Origin: Trissonchulus latispiculum
Lineage: Eukaryota > Nematoda > Enoplea > Enoplida > Ironidae
Reading direction: 5' to 3'
Assembly: GCA_030248195.1 (NCBI GenBank)
Contig: JASAND010007799.1
Location: 90,010 to 154,009 of the forward strand
Length of the DNA: 64,000 nt
Below, one piece after another: positions 56,101 to 64,000 of the stretch. Position numbers and translations under genes: made by a program. The notes below the pieces were generated by a model, which was not told the DNA's origin, did not search any database, and was given only the letters and a program-made list of their open reading frames with translations. Position 1 is the stretch's first letter, and every line of letters starts with the position of its first letter.

Positions 56101-58767
56101 TTTGTCTAGTCTGCACAAGCACAGTCTCTAAGCGGAAGGCTTTGTTGCAACTTTTTAGTCATACAAAAAGTAACATAGCAATGCCAATACTTATAGGCAG
56201 CAAAACGCAGACAGCTTGTTGTATACATATGTTGCTGGCCTGTATATTAGTTTTTTCGCTTCAAATTGTGAAACAAACTGTTTATTGAAAACAGCCTGCT
56301 TCACAAAAAGACATGGTAAAAAGCTGTAAGCTTGTTGTCTAACACCTGCGTGCCTACTAAAGAAATCGCATATAAAACGCATATTTCTCTACAGAAAACG
56401 TATAAATGAACTCAAAATATCGTATATACGATCAACATAAAATCGTATAAAATATATCGTATTATACGAAATATTTTTGACACGGTTCCTTATAAGTTGT
56501 GGCGATACAAAGGCAGACGCACCAAAACTTAATCGATTTAGTTCAAATTTGGTATGGATGCATTTAAATACATTTCTGAACAATCTGCAGCAAAATTTTA
56601 AGATTTAAAAAAATTAATTTTGAGTTTTCCAAGGAGAGACTACCTAAAGGGAATTAAAAAAGTTTTTGTCTCCAATTTGGCTAAAAAGTTGCATGCAGGG
56701 GTTTTCCGGGTCGCTGAACACGAATCTGAAAACAGTTTTTAGATCCAAATTTTCGTTTGCTAGATATAAGGTTAACGTCAAACTTACAAACAAATTACGT
56801 TTTGCAACTTTTAAGCAACATTGGAGACAAAAATTTTTGGTTTGCATTGGTTCCTTTTTTGGAAAACTGAAACACTCAAGATTTTAAAGTTTTAAAATTT
56901 TGCTGCAGATCGATCAGAAATATTCAAATGCATCAATACCATATTTGAACAATAAATAGATTAAGTTTTCCGAAAGTTACGCACATGTGTGCGTCTGCCG
57001 TAGTATCGCCGTAATATTAAGACAATAAGATTAATATTAAGATTAATAATTTAATAGGATTCTACAAATCTAACCCTTCTCTGACGTCTCATATTGCAAC
57101 CAGCGCCTTCGCCGAGTCGAAACACCACTTGATTTCCGTTGTTTCCTCTGTAGGCTACAGAACATCTTTCATTGTCAGACATTCCCTTAATAAATATTCT
57201 ACCAGTAAACGGCCGTTCTGTCGTGAAAACCATCGTGACCTGATCATCATCACACTGGACCTGAGGTATACCTAAATAAAAAACTTGGAAAACTAACAAG
57301 ACACATAACATAGAGCACAACGATGATTGGTAATTAACGAGATTTTAGAATCGGGAAGAACAAGTGGAACCTGTAGGCAAGACTTTTACGAATAGTCGAT
57401 ATTGAAAAATCATTTACCGTACATACAAGTAGCTCAGATACTTATGATTGTAAAGCTGTTCTAGCAAAGAGGAATTTAGGGTTAGGTATTATGAATTCTC
57501 TGGATGTTTGCTAAACCCGTCAGAATTGTCGAAATAATGAAATGAAAGGAAAAGATACAAATAGACGCACTGTGCTTTATTTTTTCTGTGTTTCCATCTC
57601 CATTCTGTAAGTTAATATGCTTTCCTACAGACTTTTTGTATCCACGTCTCTATAATTCATTTTCATGACTTGCGTCTGAGAACCAAGGCGGGAGCTCTTT
57701 TGAATGTTGTCTATTTATTGCAGAAGTTTGCGCAATTGTGCCCACTGTTTGAGACTTTTTTCAATGACCTGTCAGCAAAGCAAAAGTTGAACTTGAAAAC
57801 TCTCTATTTAATAAGAATGGGGATGGCTCATGCTGACTGAAGTTTTATTACTCTGCTGGTCGCTTTCATCACATCATAAAAATCGGTTTTTCAAAGATTA
57901 CACCGTCCAAAGTTTTCTATGAAAAATAGAGTCTCTGCGGCGGAAAATCGTTAATAGCCCAGCGCAAGGTACTGACATTGAGAAATGTAAAAAGAAATTG
58001 CAGACTGAAGGTCCGCTAATCCTGGTATTATTTCACATGATGAACTGTACACAATATCGGTAGTTAAAGTTAGCACACCTTCCAAGATGTTTGTAATTCC
58101 TAACGCATTCCTCACGTGTAACCTATGACCTCAATGAAGTTAGTCACCGTGACGGTTAAACTCATCTAACTTGGCAAACCATGAATAGTTTTGTACAAAA
58201 ACTCAACATTAACCCTTTCAAAAAAGACTAGAGTTAGCAATTTACAAACTACCTGATATTTACTCTGTTTATATTATTATGTTAAACTCTTACCAACTAC
58301 ACCGTTATCAATTGGAATTGAGCTAATGAGGGGTATCTGAAACATAACAAGAAAACATTTGAAATTAACCAAAAACCATCATAGTTTACATGTACCCATA
58401 AAATACGGATGTAGGCTGATGCCATAAACTAAAGCTCCAAAATACAGTCTTTATTTCTCTTAATATACACACAAAAACATCAAAGTCGCTATTTTACGTC
58501 AATAGGAAATGAAAAAGGTAACTTTTTATTTAATTAAGGATATGACCCCTATCACAGCCCGCTCCTGAATTCAGCTCTGACAAGGATCCGACAAACTAGC
58601 TACGGTTTTGGACCAATTACAATAACGGTAACCATGAGACACATTCATTTTCTCTTTTCGGAATGAATTAAAAATTTGTCGGGCCAAGTATTTGTTCGAC
58701 TAAATAAAATCCAAAAATATTAGAAAAAACTTACAGCAAAGGAAAGGAAGAAAATTGGCAAAATCAT
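53110..58767 (-). CDS. Cuticlin-type zona pellucida (ZP) domain membrane protein, nine exons, complete
   Basis: Minus-strand exons: 58767-58735, 58336-58294, 57271-57075, 55804-55659, 55342-55200, 54920-54839, 54636-54471, 53889-53706 and 53315-53110 (stop TGA). All introns are GT-AG, all phases agree, and the total is 1,200 nt (399 residues). Residues 1 to about 18 form a signal peptide (MILPIFFLSFA start). The ZP domain spans about 30-270 with conserved blocks PFTGRIFIKGMSDNERC, CNMRRQRR, HDTFITKVDKAY, SMLPTTDLFDTARMPSC, GETLFHVWECDS, GMLVHSCFVDDG, CAIDPV and FADKVGTYFQCAISLCMK. Basic RASRAR (about 276-281) follows the domain and could be a furin-type cleavage site. A transmembrane helix lies at about 364-388 before a short basic tail. 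In the known family such proteins are secreted or shed at the apical epidermis and polymerise into cuticle or apical matrix. Confidence 0.93.
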
Positions 58768-59450
58768 GATGGAAAATCAACAAATATATACCTAAAACAA
58801 GAAAAAAAGCGGTAAAAATAATTTAAAGGCAGTGATGATCAAACGTTAACAAATGCTGATCCTTCTGGGTGGGTACAGTGAATCCTTCTGCGTACATCGT
58901 TCACCACATATATACTATGGACACTGGTGAAAACAATTTTGTTGACGAAAAATTCCATACTTAAATTAGATTGGGGTCCGAGCTCCACCGGTAGAGTCTA
59001 TCGGTTTTAAACTCACCCTCCTCTGAAAATATAATGCAGCATCTGAACTAAATTCAGAAGCAAGTGCCCAATTCACCGGATGCCAGACTAATTATCACAA
59101 TGATCGCTAAGCTTTACATTGAATCCCGTTGGTCGTCCCCATTCATCCAGTTGCCAAACTAAAAACTGCAGGTTAATCCGCTTCCGATCTTCGTGACTTT
59201 CTTGTATTATAAATTGGAATTTAGAGTGTATTAATTTTTGAAGTTTTGGAATTTGCCTCTGACTTAAAAACATTCACAAATGAAAACTGAAAACTTAAAA
59301 CATTCACAAATCAAAGCTTTGGTTTGCCTCAGCAAAAACTTTAAAGTAACTGCACCTCGCCTAGCCTAAAAACATCGAATTGCTAATTTTAAAATATCGT
59401 CGTTTAAACCAACTCCAATAAAGTGGACCTATCAGACTCTATGTAAGCAG
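58768..59450. other. Upstream region of the ZP gene
   Basis: The minus-strand promoter should be here. An open frame at 59,273-59,088 (61 codons) is not recognised and probably chance. No repeats are obvious. Confidence 0.4.
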
Positions 59451-59552
59451 TAGAGATGAGCATTTCGGCCCGCCGGGCCGGGCCGACCTCCACTGATTAG
59501 CGGGCCGGGCCGGGCTGGGAAATTTTTTAGCTGCGGGACATGCTCATCTCTA
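59451..59552. mobile_element. 102-bp MITE with TAGAGATGAGCA termini
   Basis: Perfect 12-bp inverted tips TAGAGATGAGCA enclose GC-rich GGCCGGGCCG repeats. Flanking 8-mers GTAAGCAG and GCATGCAG match at six of eight positions, an imperfect 8-bp duplication as expected of an old hAT insertion. Confidence 0.8.
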
Positions 59553-60727
59553 GCATGCAGTCCACAGTAAATGAACAGCCGCTGAGCTTAGCCGTTTATT
59601 TGCAGGGTTACTACATGTTCAGAACTATGTGCAAACATGTACAACAAAAAAGTATTAAAATTGAAACTTTCCTGAGAGGAAGTTTTCCAAGAATGGAGGA
59701 ACTAACCCTCTGAGTAGTTAAAATTACTCATATAACTGTTAAATATTTGACAGTAAAGGCAATGACATGTGTTAAGTCAAACGTAAGGTCACTAGATAAA
59801 AACGAGGAAAATGTGTATTTTACTACAAACATGAGAAAGGAATTAGCTCTGTGCAACTGCAATTCCGAATCCGTAGAAAATGAGAAAAATAACACTGATT
59901 AAACCTTTGCATTAAGTTGACTTGGGCAGCATGTCGGTCGTTAGTTTATCAGAAAAAGTGAAAGTAAACAAGTTACGCACTCTGAGGAGAATACAGTAAA
60001 CTAAGACTGTCTCTACTTACCCGTTGTAATGTACTGCAGGACTAAAGGGGCGAAGGGAAGCAAAGACGAGTCTATAAAACAACTCCTTTTACAGTAAAAT
60101 CGCCTAAAATGAGAGAGTTTAAATATACAGTCCAACTTAACAGACTGGCCTAAATTTTACAATAAAATGACCCTGACAGTGACTCGAGCAAGTACGGTGT
60201 ACAATGACATCACTGTCTCAAAAGATTCCTTACAGTACACAATTTCCCGCATACCAGCCAAATTCTATACTAAACCCTCTTCGAATTTTCACCCTAGGCA
60301 ACCCATTTAATTATGTATTCTTAAAATTCTTTTGCAATATTATATGCAATAACAATACCGTATTCTTTGTTTACAAATAGAAAGATTGTTTAAACCACAT
60401 AAATTCCTTCTACAGTCTAAATCTCAATACTGTTTACACAAATGCTTTTGTAATAAATACATGTACCTAAAATAGAATAAGCAATAGATATGCAACTTGA
60501 TTATTCAGTGAGTGCAAAAGCACAAATTTAGAACTCGTGAAACAGTGTATGTAAGCGCTTTATGTAAACAGCATCGATACTTACTTCTGCTAAGATGACT
60601 AACAGAAAGTCTCAAGTCTCAACCCAATTCAATGACTTACTGCATGCTGTTATCTAAATATGTGCCGCCCGACCCGGGTTTTAAAGACAATGCCCGCCCT
60701 CCCTAATTCTACATATCTGTAAAGATT
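59553..60727. other. Unassigned AT-rich stretch
   Basis: No repeat array. A possible 21-nt microexon on the minus strand (60,041-60,021) is discussed in the findings. No gene recognised. Confidence 0.4.
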
Positions 60728-60799
60728 TGGCTCCGCCTGGAATCGAACCACGGACCTCCCGAACTGCGTTAGGCATGCAACCACTACACCCTGGAGCCA
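60728..60799 (-). other. tRNA-derived sequence (possible SINE head)
   Basis: Read on the minus strand it starts TGGCTCC and ends GGAGCCA, a perfect 7-bp stem. It has an A box-like GGTGTAGTGGTTGC and a perfect B box GGTTCGATTCC; the length of 72 nt is tRNA-like. The anticodon arm (around CAGTTCGGGAGG) does not form a proper 5-bp stem, and CGG in the loop hints at tRNA-Pro ancestry. More likely a tRNA-derived repeat than a working tRNA. Confidence 0.6.
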
Positions 60800-61885
60800 G
60801 GAGAGAAGAGCATAACTTCGACATCATTGTGCTCTCTGTACATATCCACAAAGGAGTGCACTTTTTCACAAAAGCTTTGGATACCAAGGCGGCTCCCCCC
60901 ACCGGGTTATTGGGGATTTTTTCTGCGGAACAGTTTGGCTGTTCCACTATTTTCTAGCGCAGCACAAATGTTGAGCTAACTTATGCAAGACTTGTCTTGG
61001 TTGGGGGAAACGGGTGTACCGCTAACGGTTCCCTCACTCATATGGAGGGCAAGTCATACTAATCCAACAAAATTATACATTACTGAAAGGAAAACTTCAT
61101 TTTACATAGAACTACGAGTGTATTCTGAGCTGAGGAAATGTTCTCAGCAAAGCAGAAAAACTGATAGACAGGATCGGTTAGGACTTAGGATGGAGAGATT
61201 TAGCTTATATTAAAGTCCCGAAGAGCTAAACTCACAGCTCCGCATAAAAGCCAAAAGGTGACAAAATGGAACCTAAATGTTTTGAACAATTCAGATTTCA
61301 TTAAACTTTCATTATTAGTACTGTTGAATGGTCAATTTACCAACAATTACGACGGAAAATTAGTATTGCTTTGTGGTTGGTTAAGTGACATCTTAAGGGC
61401 AAATTTATTGAAAAATTTTCTTAACAATAAGTAGAAACAAATTGGAAGCAACAATGAATTCACTAATTTCAAAAGAATTTCACTCAAAGGTCAGGGTCAA
61501 AAATGTTCTTGAAAATTGAAAGAGAGCACTTAGTTCTGTCTGCAATAAGAGGAATATCCTAAGACCATTGCAACAAACAACTGCTGAAAAATCAGACCTC
61601 TTTAATATCACCAATGAGGTGTTAAAGGATAATGCTAACACATGTACACAAATAAAGGTAATATTTCAGCTTTCTAGTTTTTCAATGTCTTTAGGTTTTC
61701 ACCTTTCTGCTAGTGGTCCGTCAATACGATCAACAATGCCAGAAAAAAGAGTAAATGGATTATAAATTCAAAATAGGTAATCGACTTAGTAACGTATAAG
61801 GCTTAAAAAATTGGTGTGCTCTATTCACCACAAACTTGCTGTTGCTGTGTATCGTTTATCTATTCGTTTTTAATCTGTTATGTAC
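60800..61885. other. Unassigned AT-rich stretch
   Basis: Nothing recognised beyond short open segments. No repeat array or palindrome stands out. Confidence 0.4.
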
Positions 61886-62053
61886 CTGGATTTGTTTGTA
61901 GTTTTTACTTTTTCAACTATTCCAATTTCCAGCAGTTCATACAATCTGTGCACCGTGTCAATTTGTTCTGAAAACAGTCTTGATTGCTCAGCAATAACAG
62001 TCCAGGAATGTTTACGATTTATTAAACAGTACACATGTAATGCTGTGAGGTCA
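61886..62053 (-). CDS. Candidate internal exon, unassigned, winged-helix-like
   Basis: The minus-strand segment 62053-61886 lies between a good acceptor (TCATTTCAG) and a donor (CCAG|GTACAT) and stays open for 168 nt (phases 2 and 2). The translation starts DLTALHVYCLINRKHSWTV and later has HRLYELLEIGIVEKV, which resembles the recognition helix and wing of a winged-helix domain. I found no neighbouring exon that joins in phase, and the opposite strand is also open, so it may be chance. Confidence 0.3.
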
Positions 62054-63840
62054 CTGAAATGACCATTAAATAATCAACTTTGTGAAACCCGTACTGTCAA
62101 TTTTGTAACGAATGATGCGGCGTTCTAGACTTCTACAAATGCAATCTGGCAGATAAATATTAAATCCCAACATGCACAACACAACTAGTGTCATGCAGCG
62201 TGCAAGGTTGATTAACACCGTTATCATTTTATCGTCGCTGCAAAGTGTAAACAATTAATTTATAGCTCAAATTTCTAAATTTTGAAATTGAGTTTAGAAT
62301 AAAGAAAACTTTGGAATTATACTTATACACATAACCATGCTGTTCTCTTTCTTTTGCACATACTCTTGTTTGTAATTAACAGGAATATAATATAAAACTA
62401 TATTTACAGCTATAACAATAAACTGGTTAGAGCTATTTTTGCCCAAAGGAACCAGATCCGGGCTATGGGTGGGGGGGGGGTCGTTGCTTCTCTTACAGGA
62501 GGAGCGGAGCTGAGGTTAAATTAAATCGCTGCCTTAAAACCGTGTTTAGCTACAGAGAAGCTACGTTTAAACAAAATCAGAGACAACTATTAGTGCACAT
62601 ATCTGATTTCGCCCTCTAAAACAAATATCATAAATATGTATCACAATGGAAGTCACACCAAATTTTAACTAACACGTTTTTGAAGCAGTATCGTTTGGCC
62701 TGTCATTATGTGAACAACTGAAAGTTGAAATTATGGTTGTACAAACCAGTTACCTACCGGAAGCTAGGTAAGTGTACTGTAGCTCACTCTTCACGTTTCA
62801 TATTCTTTCAATCCGACTTCGAACTTTCACAAGTTTGTTATTCCAAGCTTGGAAGACGGCATCCACATACTAACCCCGACCCCCTGGTTTAGTAAAATGC
62901 TTCGAAAAACATCGCAAAGAAGGAAAGCTGTGCAAGGCACAATTTTCTTGATAATGCAGTCTTAAACATGAGTAGTAAATAAAATGAAACTTGTCACAGT
63001 GACACAGTGATTCAAAACTGAAGGGTCGAGCTACGAGCCCGCTCTAGCTCCCAAAATAATAACGGACGGGCCGATCCCATTACAATAGGTACTTCTGCAA
63101 AAAACTTCTAAAATTAAGTTATGAACGTTTTGCATCGTATCAGCAAGAGTACATAAGTACTGACACGATATACTTAAAAGGTTCGGCACGAACTCGGTTG
63201 TGGGACTGGATTAGTCTTTATAGCTTGGTGTGATGTTTTCAGCTTGGTTAGTATGTATCGCTTGCCACACTTTTTAAATAGATACTCTTGATTCAGCAGA
63301 CCGCAGAACAAGAAAATAATAACGAAAGTTGCATCCGTTGTCATAAGAAGTTATAGGTTTATAATGGAAAAAGATTGCATTTCTATCTCAGAAAGCTGTT
63401 ACATTAATGCAATTTTTGAAGTTCCTAAAATGAAAAAGAACAGCATTGAGTCTGCATTCTACAACAATATTTTTATGTTATAAAATGTAATTTGAACTTA
63501 ATTAAATGTGCACAAGAGATAATTATCGAGCTCTGTGGTCTTCTTCTTTAGAAGCTCGAGCATGTTCAAATAGTAAATGTTGAATTTGTATTTAAATTTT
63601 AATTAATTTTGTACTGCATAATGGTGACTGGTGACACGATGTAAACTTCACTACTCAGTAAAACTACAGCAGGGTTGCATTCTTTATCAATATCTATTAC
63701 ATTATTAAAATTTTAATAACCATTATTATTTTGAAGAAAATTTGAATTTAACATAAAGCGAAATTACATACACTCGTGCCAAAGTAAAATCCATATAGTC
63801 ATGATTGATCGATGAATCTGGCTACCAACAGGAACAGTAG
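62054..63840. other. Unassigned AT-rich stretch
   Basis: No gene, RNA or repeat array recognised. A short G-run at about 62,469-62,480 is the only low-complexity feature. Confidence 0.4.
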
Positions 63841-63844
63841 GCCA

Positions 63845-64000
63845 ACGCGCGGGGGTCTAAGCTCCCCCGCCAACCCGGACAAGGTACAGGCCCTATCGCC
63901 GTTGGGGATCAAGTGGGTACCGAAAAAATGGCCACGGCGTAATTCAAAAAATAGCCGGAAAAAAATTAGTGCTTACAGTAAAATTTCAAAAAATTTCCGG
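63845..64000. mobile_element. Left part of a C-tract-family element, cut by the window end
   Basis: GCGCGGGGGTCTAAGCTCCCCCGC is a G/C inverted pair. The sequence then becomes A/T-rich and ends at the window border in AAAAAATTTCCGG, which is how the family hairpin begins in the copies at 7,820 and 12,052. Membership is an inference from these few bases. Confidence 0.4.

Noticed and set aside
59088..59273. 61-codon minus-strand gene upstream of the ZP gene
   Set aside because: No domain, signal or splice support; a length expected by chance in this composition.
60728..60799. Functional tRNA-Pro gene
   Set aside because: A good B box and end stem, but the anticodon arm does not fold and the T stem has a mismatch.

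Overview
The window is animal nuclear DNA from an intron-rich, repeat-dense genome, most likely a nematode. The best taxonomic clue is an intact nine-exon gene for a cuticlin-type zona pellucida (ZP) membrane protein on the minus strand. Its conserved blocks (for example HDTFITKVDKAY and PFTGRIFIKG) are the kind I know from nematode cuticlins. The SMU1 protein encoded here looks closer to vertebrate SMU1 than to C. elegans smu-1 as I remember them, which would fit an early-branching (enoplean or dorylaimian) nematode or a relative such as a nematomorph. That placement is inference. Layout: 1-13,080 holds nested repeats only: satellites with 147-148 bp periods, MITE-like elements, and a three-level nest of G/C-tract DNA transposons inside a satellite. 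13,081-23,328 (+) is SMU1, a spliceosomal WD40 protein; ten exons are visible and the first ~79 codons are missing. Its introns carry at least five DNA transposons with readable target-site duplications (TSDs), including a TTAA-flanked element and an element with 21-bp-phased motif arrays. 23,680-26,191 is a 2.5 kb terminal-inverted-repeat element holding a 116-bp palindromic satellite. 26,270-32,280 (-) is a complete three-exon gene for a small GPI-anchored Ly6/uPAR-type protein; its 5.1 kb intron holds a 57-bp minisatellite and further elements. 32,281-37,112 has no recognisable gene. 37,127-42,233 (+) is a nearly full-length but decayed LINE with a 2A-like motif, PHD-like finger, endonuclease, reverse transcriptase, RNase H and C-terminal zinc knuckle, flanked by a 14-bp TSD and split by a hAT-like element. 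44,096-49,495 has two copies of a tRNA-headed SINE-like repeat flanking a decayed Ty3-type gag region and a candidate LTR. 49,945-51,561 (-) is a gene with a trypsin-inhibitor-like (TIL) domain. 53,110-58,767 (-) is the ZP gene. 58,768-64,000 is gene-poor, with a tRNA-derived repeat, a 102-bp MITE, one unassigned candidate exon and the start of another C-tract element. The genes show no operon-like arrangement and no evident shared pathway: SMU1 is a nuclear splicing factor, while the Ly6-like, TIL and ZP proteins are extracellular or membrane-anchored. Most of the sequence is non-autonomous mobile DNA. At least nine insertions have exact 8-bp TSDs, so hAT-like transposition looks dominant. 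No complete transposase was recognised, so any driver must lie elsewhere. Splice sites, phases, TSDs and terminal repeats were read by eye.
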